Positions 6,953 to 14,728 of a stretch of 22,917 bases of DNA are shown here, piece after piece (position 1 is the stretch's first letter; each line of letters begins with the position of its first letter). The position numbers and the translations under genes are program-made. Source of the stretch: JALYIM01 sp040003205 (GTDB lineage: Bacteria > Acidobacteriota > Terriglobia > Terriglobales > Acidobacteriaceae); contig JBDUDA010000018.1 in assembly GCA_040003205.1 (NCBI GenBank), positions 1 through 22,917 of the forward strand, written 5' to 3'. The notes below the pieces were generated by a model, which was not told where the DNA came from, made no database searches, and saw only the letters and a list, made by a program, of their open reading frames with translations.

Positions 6953-7348
6953 CTACTTCTGGCAGGTTTCGCTGACCATCTGAACTTCGGTGATCTTCAG
7001 ATGTCCGTGCTCGTTGTTGCTATTCTTCATGCCACTGTCTTTCGCGGCATCCTTCGCATCTTCCTTCATGTTGTGCATTTTGGCGTTCGAAACCACCCCG
7101 GTTGCGGCGACGGTATGACCGACATGATCGGCGAGGGCTACTCTGCTGCTGCGGACTTCCCAAGTGCTGCCGTCGTTCCCGGCGATCATGAACTCATCCG
7201 CGCTGTCACCTTTGCTTACGCAGCCCGTGACGGTCCGAATGTCTGATTTCGAATCGGATGTGGGGGTTGAGTCCTGTGCCAGGGCCCATGACGTCGCCAG
7301 TCCGGCGAACAGCGTACACAGCACTAACTTCATAATATTTGTCTTCAT
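6953..7348 (-). CDS. Small secreted protein, unknown function
   Basis: The 131-residue protein has a clear Sec signal peptide (basic start MKTNIMK, hydrophobic core LVLCTLFAGLATSWA, cleavage likely after ALA-Q near residue 25). The mature part is about 105 residues, with TGCVSKGDSADEFMIAGNDG and WEVRSSRVALADHVGHTVAATG suggesting a small beta-barrel. Cys43 and Cys129 are the only mature cysteines and could form a disulfide. The segment 89-115 is charged and rich in Lys, Asp, Asn, Met and His. It resembles small exported proteins common in Acidobacteriota, perhaps DUF5818-like, but I cannot confirm the family. A strong Shine-Dalgarno (AGGAGG) precedes the ATG, and a perfect terminator follows, so it is monocistronic and probably well expressed. 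Confidence 0.8.
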   Translation of the reverse strand: MKTNIMKLVLCTLFAGLATSWALAQDSTPTSDSKSDIRTVTGCVSKGDSADEFMIAGNDGSTWEVRSSRVALADHVGHTVAATGVVSNAKMHNMKEDAKDAAKDSGMKNSNNEHGHLKITEVQMVSETCQK

Positions 7349-7907
7349 ATCTCCTCCTTAAGGAGCGTATTAGAAATTGCACTTCGCACCTTAGATGACT
7401 TTCAGCAGTTTGCGTTGTGCTAGGTGGAAATATCGTTCGCTGAACATGTAGGGAGCTTTCAGCTGTGCTTTCAACTACTTGCATGGTCAGGGCCGCCCTG
7501 CCGATTTTTTCGGAGTGACGAGCAAAATTTCATGCGAGAGTTTCCGCTTCAGAGAATGACTCTGTATCGCTTCTTTCGAGCGGCAGTTTTTCACGTCTGC
7601 TTTAAGATAGTTCGCCGGGGGCGTAGGCGAAATTTTTGCCATGATCTAATCCTCATAAGACTGAGTCAAAGAGAGCAGAAACTCTGATGGATATGGCTCC
7701 CATCGGCCATGCCCTCGAGTTGTTGCGCATGCCGGAGCGCATTTTGGCTTGGCCGCGTCCATTGTTGAAAACGCTGGCTACGCACCGTACACTAACGCTT
7801 GCTCGGGACGCAGCGGTTCAAAGTATCCTCGCATTAACGTCTATCTGGTCCGCAATTTTACACAGGAAATCGCTGGCAAAGGCACTCTGTTCTCTTACGA
7901 CTGAACT
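7349..7907. other. Mostly gene-free interval between divergent genes
   Basis: The 559-bp gap separates the minus-strand secreted-protein gene from the plus-strand GvpL/F gene, so both promoters should lie here. I see no convincing -35/-10 pair, RNA gene or repeat. Short plus-strand ORFs at 7424-7687 and 7687-7923 have no recognisable family; the second is listed separately. Confidence 0.5.
7354..7365 (-). promoter_or_regulatory. Palindromic Shine-Dalgarno region
   Basis: CTCCTTAAGGAG is a perfect 12-bp palindrome, 5 bp upstream of the start codon at 7348. The minus-strand ribosome-binding AAGGAG lies within it, so a weak 4-bp stem with a TTAA loop could cover part of the site. Confidence 0.4.
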
Positions 7908-7923
7908 ATGGCAACTCGCATGA
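7687..7923 (+). CDS. Doubtful small ORF upstream of GvpL/F
   Basis: A 78-residue frame (MDMAPIGHALELLRMPERIL and onward) without recognisable motifs or family. Its stop overlaps an in-frame ATG of the next gene in an ATGA arrangement (7920-7923), the layout seen in translationally coupled genes. The Shine-Dalgarno is weak. The overlap may be chance, and I lean toward this not being a real gene. Confidence 0.2.
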   Translation: MDMAPIGHALELLRMPERILAWPRPLLKTLATHRTLTLARDAAVQSILALTSIWSAILHRKSLAKALCSLTTELWQLA

Positions 7924-8684
7924 ATCGTAAAACGCAGGTTCCCGCGCTGTACTTGTATGGGATTAGCAAGCAGGAGGCGAAGCTCACCTCCGAGGTCGAG
8001 GGAGTCGGGGGAAAGCCAGCCGAAATGGTTTCGTGTGCGGGACTGGTGTGCTGGGTGGGAAGAGTAGGGCGGGAAGAATTTGCGGACAATCTGGCAGCAA
8101 ACCTGGAAAATCTCGACTGGCTCACTGAGGCAAGTGTGCGGCATCAGCGAGTGGTCGCTGCGATTGTAGAGCAGACCGAGGTTTTGCCGGCGCGTTTTGG
8201 CACGGTATTTTTGAACGAAGCATCGATGGAAGCACACATCGGTAAGAAGAAAAAAATTCTGGAAGCGGACTTGCGCAAGATCAAAGGCTGTGACGAATGG
8301 GGAGTGAAGGTCTTCCGCGTGGTCCGGAGACCGTCGGTGGTGGCGACTCCGCCGAAGACCGGCAGGCAGTATCTACAGGCGAAGGCCGCAATGAGAACTG
8401 CGCGTCCGGGCGCGTGGGACGATGGTCAGCTCACCGATTTTTCCAATCAGCTTAGGCGCATCGCCGTGGATGTCGCGCAGGTCGGAAAAGTGAGCGAAGG
8501 TCAACGCGGCCTGCAATGGCAGACTTCAGTTCTTCTAAAGAGGCAAGAGTTAAAGAAATTCCGGGCGCTTCTAAAGAAGACTTCGGAATCATGGTCCGAC
8601 GAAAAAAGAATTGAAAGCAGTGGACCGTGGCCACCGTATTCCTTCGTGTCGCGACTCCCTCGCAGTGAAGATTCTGGCGCCTAG
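7908..8684 (+). CDS. GvpL/GvpF-family gas vesicle protein (orphan)
   Basis: The 258-residue protein shows the GvpL/GvpF pattern along its length: ALYLYGI near the N terminus, the central VRHQRVVAAIVEQ followed by VLPARFGTVF (92-101), EWGVKVF (130-136), TGRQYL and the C-terminal hallmark GPWPPYSFV (239-247). In gas-vesicle operons these proteins are accessory or minor structural components that bind GvpA and help assembly. No gvpA, gvpN or gvpK is present; instead a histidine kinase and receivers follow, so its job here is unlikely to be buoyancy. An alternative start at 7920 is possible; neither has a strong ribosome-binding site. The family call is firm and the role is unknown. Confidence 0.87.
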   Translation: MATRMNRKTQVPALYLYGISKQEAKLTSEVEGVGGKPAEMVSCAGLVCWVGRVGREEFADNLAANLENLDWLTEASVRHQRVVAAIVEQTEVLPARFGTVFLNEASMEAHIGKKKKILEADLRKIKGCDEWGVKVFRVVRRPSVVATPPKTGRQYLQAKAAMRTARPGAWDDGQLTDFSNQLRRIAVDVAQVGKVSEGQRGLQWQTSVLLKRQELKKFRALLKKTSESWSDEKRIESSGPWPPYSFVSRLPRSEDSGA

Positions 8685-8931
8685 TCTCTATGCCCGCAAA
8701 GCAGACAATGTGGTAGTGGTTGCCGAGTCCGGAGACGATGAAAATTCGCTCGTGGAAATTCTTGGCCACGTCCTTAATGCCCGCGTTGTGACTCGGGGGG
8801 AGTCTTGTCGTTTCGCCAGCAAGAGCTTTAAATACCTCTCGGTCTTGTGCTCGACACATAGTCCCGCCATACAACTGCCCGAGCGGTGGTTGAATCTCAC
8901 GTTCACCGACGCGTGCAGGGAGACCGAGTGA
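8665..8931 (+). CDS. Doubtful small ORF between GvpL/F and kinase
   Basis: A possible GTG-started frame of 88 residues that overlaps the GvpL/F 3' end by 20 bp and ends 14 bp before the preferred kinase start. The stretch NVVVVAESGDDENSLVEILG resembles a beta-strand, acidic loop and helix as at the start of a receiver domain, but the frame is too short for a full receiver and has no recognisable phosphorylation site. It may be a receiver remnant or non-coding. No clear Shine-Dalgarno precedes it. Confidence 0.25.
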   Translation: MKILAPSLYARKADNVVVVAESGDDENSLVEILGHVLNARVVTRGESCRFASKSFKYLSVLCSTHSPAIQLPERWLNLTFTDACRETE

Positions 8932-8945
8932 GGGGAACGGACGGA

Positions 8946-11048
8946 ATGGCCAACCCACTGCGGAGGTTAAAGCCTGACGGAGTGAATCAGCGTCTCTCTA
9001 ATGACTCCGCTGTTTTGCGTCTGCTTTCTGCCGAACGCACGGAAGAAATTCTCCCTATCCTTCTTGAAGAAGTCGTTGCCCTCGGTTTTTCGCGCGCAGC
9101 TGTGCTTGATCTCGATTTTGAGAGTAGTGAATTGCGTGCTAAGGCGTCGCTTAATTTTGACAAGCCTCGCCTGAGGCGGCTTCAATTCTCATTTCTCGCC
9201 AGCGAAGATCCTGTCATAACAACTCTCCAAAGCATGAAGCCCGGCGTGATCCAACTGAGCGGCGCAAAAGGTGCGTCGTTTTACGCATGTCCCATGATTT
9301 ATCGAAGTCGGACGCGTTGTCGCGAGGCTGAGAGCGAGCGCCGGCAGGATTGTCTCGCGGTGCTGAACTTTCAGTCTTCCCGCAAACTGCAAGCCGGCAA
9401 GCAAGTCTGTGCCACCTGCGAAATGCGTGGCTACGCGTGCCTGGTTATCGCGCAAATCGGAGACAGTCTCGATCAGAAGCAGTTGCGACGCATGCGAGAT
9501 TTGGTCGACCGTGGAAATCGGCATCTGGGCCGCATCTTCAAAGCCGATCACTATTACAACCGCATGCGAGAAATGGAAGTGACCATTGCCCGCATGAGTG
9601 CCGTGATGCAGAGTATGGCCGATCCCGTCATTCTTACTGACAACCATCATCGTTTGGTCATTCAAAACGAAGCGGCGGAACGTTTCTTCAAGGTTTCAGA
9701 GGGGATCAGTGAGGGTGGAAAGCGCGCGGTCGGGCGGAACAATTTGCTTTTTTCCGCGGCGCTTTCGTCCATGGTCGTGAGCGCCAGCAATGCCTCTCGA
9801 GATCTTGCCCTGGTGGATGTGACGGAGGGTGACGAAGTGCTGTTCGAGGCGGTGTGCGCCCCGACCATTCTAAGGGATGGAACGCGCACGGGCACGGTAA
9901 CGGTAATGCGCGACGTAACTGATTTGCGTCGCTCCGATGAAGAAATAAGGTCCAATCTCAGTAGGTTGCGGGCTGCGGAAGAGGCGGTTCGCCTCGACCG
10001 TGACCGGCTGAATCTGGTGGTCGAGAATGTCGGCGACCCAATTATTGTGGCTGACAATTCCGCCAAAATTGTGCTGCTGGACTCTCTTGCCAAAGAGCTA
10101 TTCGGGTCGGAAGATAAACACCGCACTCCTCGGCTGGTCAGGAACCAGGCCAAGCTGGATGCCTATCTAACCTCGTTCACTTTTTCGTTTGCCGAAAAAG
10201 AAAATAAAACCATGCTTCTCCACCAGCCGAATTCGAACTCAGATGCAGAATTCGCAGCGCGCTCCGGCAAGATTTACGATACGCGTGGGCAAGTCGCGTA
10301 CACCGTTACCGTGCTTCGAGATTTCTCCACGTGGAAGAAACTTGAACAGCTGCAACTCGAGCGACGCATGCTGGAGATGGAAAAGTTCGCCGCAACCGGG
10401 CGACTGGCGGGAACCATCGCTCACGAGATCAACAATCCTATGGAGGCGATTAAGAACGCAATCTACCTTCTCAGGGGAAAGCTCGATCCCGCATCCGAAC
10501 CAATCTACGATGTGTTGAAAAACGAGACCGACCGGGTAGCTCGTATTGTGCGGCAGATGCTCGGCCTTTACAGGAATACCGGTCAGGTGGGGACTTTTGA
10601 CTTGAACAGCGTGGTCGACGATACGCTCACTCTCTTCGCGCGTCCCCTCTCAAAAGCCGGCGTTAATGTGAATAAGAGGCTGGGCGAATTGCCTCCTATG
10701 AAAGGGTCGGCAGACCAATTTCGGCAGTTACTGTCCAATCTGGTTGTGAATGCACGGGACAGCATGAAGGATGGTGGGGAATTGGTACTTCGGACCCGCT
10801 ACGCGCCGGCCAGAGACGGCGTCCACGGTTCAGTGACCATCAGCGTCGCAGACAACGGCAGCGGCATCCCAAAGATGTTAAAGGACACGATGTTCGAGGC
10901 TTTCGTCACCACTAAGGGTGAAAAAGGTACAGGTCTGGGACTTTGGATCGTCAAAGGCATCGTAGAGAACCATACCGGGAAGATTCATGTACGAAGTACA
11001 GAGGGGAAAGGCACGCTATTTAGGTTGACTTTCCCTTCAGCAACTTAG
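8946..11048 (+). CDS. Sensor histidine kinase, GAF-PAS-PAS-HisKA-HATPase
   Basis: A 700-residue soluble-looking histidine kinase without evident transmembrane helices. From the ATG at 8946 (MANPLRRLKPDG) the order is: GAF-like sensor (about 20-195), PAS 1 (about 218-325), PAS 2 (about 355-460), a short coiled coil, HisKA with phosphoacceptor His493 in AHEINNPMEAIKN, and HATPase_c with N box NLVVNARDSM (598-607), DNGSGIP and TKGEKGTGLGLWIV. The GAF-like part carries six cysteines (115, 125, 136, 155, 158, 165), including CATCEMRGYAC, which might bind metal or respond to redox. The longer frame from 8886 adds 20 unlikely residues; GAGGGG upstream of 8946 supports the shorter start. Likely partners are the receivers just downstream. 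Confidence 0.9.
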   Translation: MANPLRRLKPDGVNQRLSNDSAVLRLLSAERTEEILPILLEEVVALGFSRAAVLDLDFESSELRAKASLNFDKPRLRRLQFSFLASEDPVITTLQSMKPGVIQLSGAKGASFYACPMIYRSRTRCREAESERRQDCLAVLNFQSSRKLQAGKQVCATCEMRGYACLVIAQIGDSLDQKQLRRMRDLVDRGNRHLGRIFKADHYYNRMREMEVTIARMSAVMQSMADPVILTDNHHRLVIQNEAAERFFKVSEGISEGGKRAVGRNNLLFSAALSSMVVSASNASRDLALVDVTEGDEVLFEAVCAPTILRDGTRTGTVTVMRDVTDLRRSDEEIRSNLSRLRAAEEAVRLDRDRLNLVVENVGDPIIVADNSAKIVLLDSLAKELFGSEDKHRTPRLVRNQAKLDAYLTSFTFSFAEKENKTMLLHQPNSNSDAEFAARSGKIYDTRGQVAYTVTVLRDFSTWKKLEQLQLERRMLEMEKFAATGRLAGTIAHEINNPMEAIKNAIYLLRGKLDPASEPIYDVLKNETDRVARIVRQMLGLYRNTGQVGTFDLNSVVDDTLTLFARPLSKAGVNVNKRLGELPPMKGSADQFRQLLSNLVVNARDSMKDGGELVLRTRYAPARDGVHGSVTISVADNGSGIPKMLKDTMFEAFVTTKGEKGTGLGLWIVKGIVENHTGKIHVRSTEGKGTLFRLTFPSAT

Positions 11049-11347
11049 AGCGGGCTGTATTTGCGGCACAACTCTTTTTAGATACGGGCGAATTGATCGA
11101 AGGTCGCGGATAAGACTATGCCTGCCAAAAACTCCAAAGAACTCTCGTAAAGCCGACAGCCTGGGGAGGGAAGAAGCTTCCTCAAAAGGCGAAGGACAAC
11201 TTAGAGTGATTTCCTCGTTGGGGGCAGACTACGATTTGTGATGTATTTTGCCACGCAAGAGCAACCAGGCGGAGCTTTTTGTCCATCGAAGCAGCGTATC
11301 GAAAGGTGTATTCTATTTTCTGCTGGCAACTGGGACTGTAGGGATTT
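11049..11347 (+). other. 299-bp interval between kinase and receivers
   Basis: No gene is recognised. The interval contains a 10-codon frame starting MPAKNSKELS (from 11118) and a short palindromic GAAGAAGCTTC, neither convincing. Its length suggests that the receiver cluster may have its own promoter, but I cannot pick one out. Confidence 0.4.
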
Positions 11348-11743
11348 ATGCGTAATACCGTTAGAGCGATGGCCAACATTCTTCTTGCAGAAGATGAGCC
11401 TGGCATCCTGTACACGTTTAAGACGATTCTGGAAGAAGCTGGCTTTACTGTGCAGTCGGCTGCCAATCTTCAAACCGCGCAAAAGTCTATTGAGCAGAAT
11501 AACTACGATGCAATCATTACTGAATTCAGCCTGGGTCGCGAGGGGCTCGGTCTAGAGCTAGTGCGGCAGGCTAAAAAATTGTCACGAGCTCCGGCTGTAG
11601 TGATGTATAGCGGCCATCCCACAGTTGAAAGGTTACGCGAAGCGCTTGCGCTCGGAGTAGATTACTTCGCTTTTAAACCAGTCGATTTGGACGAAATCAA
11701 AACCGCGCTTTACCGTTTGGTCGCGCGCAGAGCGGATTCTTAG
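11348..11743 (+). CDS. Stand-alone receiver, Glu at phosphoacceptor site
   Basis: A 131-residue single-domain response regulator with no output domain. The fold is well preserved: acidic pair Glu15-Asp16 (LLAEDEPG), switch Ser88 (VVMYSGHP) and conserved Lys110 (FAFKPVDLDEI). The residue aligned with the phosphorylated Asp is Glu59, in DAIITEFSL, where the next receiver reads DAVVTDLNM. Asp-to-Glu here commonly mimics phosphorylation, so the protein may be constitutively active or a phosphorylation-independent binding module. A start at 11369 (MANILLAEDE) is possible, but AGGGA before 11348 favours the longer form. It opens a run of four receivers. Confidence 0.88.
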   Translation: MRNTVRAMANILLAEDEPGILYTFKTILEEAGFTVQSAANLQTAQKSIEQNNYDAIITEFSLGREGLGLELVRQAKKLSRAPAVVMYSGHPTVERLREALALGVDYFAFKPVDLDEIKTALYRLVARRADS

Positions 11744-11824
11744 AACTCTGGGCGTGCACCTTGATTCTTTCCTCAACATGCCAGCATCTTTCAGAAATGT
11801 TATATTTCCGCAGTCCCTGCCGAA

Positions 11825-12232
11825 ATGCATACCATGGTCCTAAAACGGTCTGTACTGCTCGTCGATGACGAGAGCAGTATCTTGCAGACACTGCGACTGG
11901 TGTTCGAGCGAGAGGGCTATGAAGTGGCTACCGCGCAGAGTTCTGCGGAAGCAATAGGCTTGCTGGACCAAAGTGGACATTTCGACGCGGTCGTCACCGA
12001 TTTAAATATGGAGCGCGAGGATGTCGGCTTGGAAGTCGCCCGAGCCGCGCTGAAATCTCAGCCAAAGCCGGCGGTTGTGATCTGCACCGGCTTCGCCAGC
12101 ATGGCAAACTCACGAGCCGCTCTCGATATGGGCGTAGATTACATGGCCCACAAGCCAGTTGAATTGAAGGACCTGATTGCAGCCTTAAACCGGCTCATCT
12201 CCAGGTACCGAGATATTGGACCGTTCAAATGA
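11825..12232 (+). CDS. Stand-alone receiver, canonical
   Basis: A 135-residue single-domain response regulator with a complete phosphorylation site: acidic pair Asp14-Asp15 (LLVDDESS), phosphoacceptor Asp59 (AVVTDLNM), Thr88 (VVICTGFAS) and Lys110 (AHKPVE). It is closely related in pattern to the preceding Glu59 receiver (shared REG/REDVGLE and GVDY-A-KPV), so the two probably arose by duplication. Its stop overlaps the ATG of the next receiver by 4 bp, indicating translational coupling. No output domain is present, so its effect must be through protein contacts or phosphotransfer. Confidence 0.92.
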   Translation: MHTMVLKRSVLLVDDESSILQTLRLVFEREGYEVATAQSSAEAIGLLDQSGHFDAVVTDLNMEREDVGLEVARAALKSQPKPAVVICTGFASMANSRAALDMGVDYMAHKPVELKDLIAALNRLISRYRDIGPFK

Positions 12233-12663
12233 CCGCGAAAACAACATCAGGCAAAATGCCCCGGATGGCGCTGCTCGTGCATGTGGATATGGGAATTCTC
12301 TCCAGTTTACAGTCGGCTTTGGCTGAGAGAGGATTTACCACCATCGTTGCGCGAGACCTGCCGACCGCCTTGCTCGCCATAACACAGCATCATTTTGACG
12401 TGGCCATTGTTTCCTCCCAGTTGCTCGAGGCAGGGGATGGATGGCCGCTTGCTGGCGTTCTCCACCTGGTGTTTCCGAAGGCAGTGGTTTCAGTGATGGC
12501 ACCCTCGGAACCCGACGTTTTAACACTTCAAGCGGCAATCAATTATGGAGTGCGAGAAGTTTACGAGCAGGCGAAACCCGCGAAAGAAGTTGTGGGTTCG
12601 ATTGTAGCCACACTTGAAAATTCTTCTTTCAGTTCCGGCTCCAACAGATCAATAATCCAATAG
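12229..12663 (+). CDS. Degenerate stand-alone receiver (pseudo-receiver)
   Basis: A 144-residue protein with receiver-like secondary structure but without the active site. The acidic pair is replaced (LLVHVDMG, where LLVDDES is expected), the phosphoacceptor position is Ser62 (FDVAIVSSQLL), and the switch Thr/Ser becomes Ala91. Only a Lys-Pro (116-117) remains near the expected place. It overlaps the canonical receiver by 4 bp (ATGA), so it is translated with it. It is probably a phosphorylation-independent binding partner or a dimerisation mate. An alternative start at ATG 12259 (Met11) would drop the unstructured-looking N terminus. Confidence 0.78.
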   Translation: MTAKTTSGKMPRMALLVHVDMGILSSLQSALAERGFTTIVARDLPTALLAITQHHFDVAIVSSQLLEAGDGWPLAGVLHLVFPKAVVSVMAPSEPDVLTLQAAINYGVREVYEQAKPAKEVVGSIVATLENSSFSSGSNRSIIQ

Positions 12664-12677
12664 TTGCGCACTTTAAC

Positions 12678-13067
12678 ATGGCAAGCCAACCGGCAACCAT
12701 CCTTTGCGTCGACGACGAAGAACCCGGTCTTAAGGTCCGCCGGATACTGCTGGAATCCGCTGGCTACAAAGTTTTGACAGCTTCCTCGGGCCGCGAAGGC
12801 ATTGAGTTGTTTAAAACCGCAACCGTGGATGCCGCGATTCTTGACTATTGGATGTCCGGGTTGAACGGGGTCGCCACTGCCCGGGAATTGAAGCGAATGA
12901 ATCCATCGGTGCCGATCATGATTCTTTCGGCGTATGGGACGATTCTGGACGAAATGTTAGGCGTTGCGGATGTTTGGGTCAGAAAGGGAGAAGAAGATCC
13001 CGAATATCTTCTCGAAGTGTTAGCAAAACTGATTAGGGGCTCCTCCGCAGTGAAAGACTCCCAGTAA
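12678..13067 (+). CDS. Stand-alone receiver, canonical
   Basis: A 129-residue single-domain response regulator starting 14 bp after the pseudo-receiver. The active site is intact: Asp12-Asp13 (LCVDDEE), Asp56 (AAILDYWMSG), Ser84 (MILSAYG) and Lys103 (WVRKGE). The sequence departs from the first two receivers (SGLNGVATAREL instead of the REG/RED loop), so it is probably from a different subfamily and not a recent tandem copy. A terminator follows directly, making it the last gene of the receiver cluster. Output partner unknown. Confidence 0.9.
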   Translation: MASQPATILCVDDEEPGLKVRRILLESAGYKVLTASSGREGIELFKTATVDAAILDYWMSGLNGVATARELKRMNPSVPIMILSAYGTILDEMLGVADVWVRKGEEDPEYLLEVLAKLIRGSSAVKDSQ

Positions 13068-13068
13068 G

Positions 13069-13097
13069 CTCGTGCCTCTAAGGCACTAGAGTTTTTT
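13069..13097 (+). terminator. Probable terminator after the receiver cluster
   Basis: The hairpin GTGCC-TCTAA-GGCAC (extended by C-G and T-A across one mismatch) is followed by AG and six T residues. It starts immediately past the stop of the fourth receiver, so the KaiC gene likely has its own promoter in 13098-13225. Confidence 0.6.
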
Positions 13098-13225
13098 CCA
13101 CAGATTCATACCAGAAAACGTGTATGGAAGATTTCTTGGCCAGCCACCATTCTTTAGAAGTCCATCCGCTACATTAATTGAGAGTTACTGACCCTCCTGA
13201 CTTTAAGCACAGAGGATACCCAAGC

Positions 13226-14728
13226 GTGACCAATCCGAACGTTTCAGACAATGAAAGGCTTCGATCCGGCTGCACTGGGCTGGATGACGTTTTGTTGGGC
13301 GGTCTGCCGCAGGGCCACTTCTATCTCGTCGAAGGGGATCCGGGCGCAGGAAAAACCACTCTGGCACTGCAATTTCTCATGGAAGGCGTGAAAAACGGGG
13401 AGAAGGTGTTGTACGTAACACTCTCTGAATCACGCGATGACTTATTAGCGGTTTCGCGTTCTCATGATTCTCACCGAGGGGTTGGAAATTTTCGAATTAC
13501 TCCCTGGCGAAGAGGATCTCAAGTCCGAGAGTCAATACACAGTGTTTCACCCTGCCGAGGTCGAATTAAATGACCGAATGCAGACCATAGTGAGGGAAGT
13601 TGAAAGGGTGAAACCTGATCGCCTGGTGATTGATGCTCTATCCGAGCTTCGCATGCTGGCAAGGGATCCGCTAAAGTATCGCCGCCAGATTTTATCCATG
13701 AAAGACTATCTGACGGATAAAACGTGCACAGTTCTACTCTTGGACGATCGCACAACGCGGGACGCCGATCTACAGCTGCATAGCATCGTACACGGCGTTT
13801 TTTCGTTGGAGAAAGTGCCCCGTGACTACGGCGATGCGCGCCGACGATTGGAAATTTCCAAATTACGAGGCAGCGATTATCGGGCTGGTTATCACGATTA
13901 CGCCATCAAAACCGGCGGCGTCGTAGTTTTCCCGCGACTTGTAGCCGCGCGCTACCGTACTGATCTGCAAACTACAGCGGTCCCCAGTGGTATCAAGGAG
14001 CTGGATCAGCTCGTGGGTGGAGGGTTGGATTGTGGAACCAGCACGTTGCTCATGGGGCCGGCCGGCTGTGGTAAGACTGGATTTCAATGCAGTGGGTAAC
14101 GGCAGCAGCCGAACGAGGCGATAACTGCGCCGTATTTATTTTTGAAGAAGGATTGCATACCCTCATCACCCGAGCCACAGGCCTGGGGATGAACATTCAA
14201 TCCCATTTACAGTCAGGTCGCGTCAGGATTGAGCAAGTAGATCCCGCGGAGATGACGCCGGGAGAATTCAGTCAACGGGTAAAAAACTCGGTAGAGAAAT
14301 ATCATTCCAAGGTAGTAGTGATCGATAGCCTGAACGGATATCTGCAGTCCATGCCGGGTGAGAAGTATCTTGCGAGCCATCTGCACGAACTTTTGGCCTA
14401 CCTCAACAACTTGGGGGCTCTGACCCTGGTAATTCTGGCGCAAGCGGGAACCATTGGCAATGCGATGCAGACTCCGGTGGATGTCAGCTATCTGGCTGAC
14501 AACATTCTGTTGTTGCGATATTTTGAAACCCGGGGCGAAGTCCGGCAAGCGATTTCGATCATTAAGAAAAGAAGTGGCGGTCATGAAAGAACAATCCGTG
14601 AACTTGCGCTCGGACCAGACAGAATAAGGATAGGAGAACCGCTCCGGCAATTCCACGGGGTGTTAACGGGGATTCCAACATATGTGGGCGCTCCCGAGCC
14701 GGCTTCTGAAAATATTGATGGAGACTGA
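13226..14728 (+). pseudogene. KaiC-like double ATPase, two offsetting frameshifts
   Basis: Together the frames encode a KaiC/RecA-like protein of about 500 residues with two ATPase halves (KaiC is about 519). Segment 1 (GTG at 13226 with AGAGGA upstream) has Walker A GDPGAGKTT (37-45) and LYVTLSES. Near 13455-13470 the reading moves to another frame, which continues EGLEIFELLPGEED, Walker B-like LVIDALSEL, then the second half with LDQLVGGGLDCG and Walker A GPAGCGKT. At about 14073-14087 it returns to the first frame (MQWVTAAAERG, Walker B VVVIDSLNGYL). The shifts are +1 (or -2) and -1. The intervening 600 bp stays open and KaiC-like, so the damage is recent or a sequencing error. No slippery heptamer is evident. 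KaiC-like proteins in non-cyanobacteria are signalling ATPases; no kaiB or kaiA is present. Confidence 0.85.

Noticed and set aside
7424..7687. 87-residue plus-strand frame between the secreted-protein gene and GvpL/F
   Set aside because: Phe/Arg/Cys-rich translation with no motif and no ribosome-binding site; most likely non-coding.
8452..8958. 168-residue minus-strand frame opposite the GvpL/F end and kinase start
   Set aside because: It overlaps two better-supported plus-strand genes and has no recognisable family.
13440..14100. Programmed ribosomal frameshifting in the KaiC-like gene
   Set aside because: Two shifts in opposite directions would be needed, and I see no slippery heptamer or stimulatory structure at either site. 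Indels or sequencing errors are simpler.
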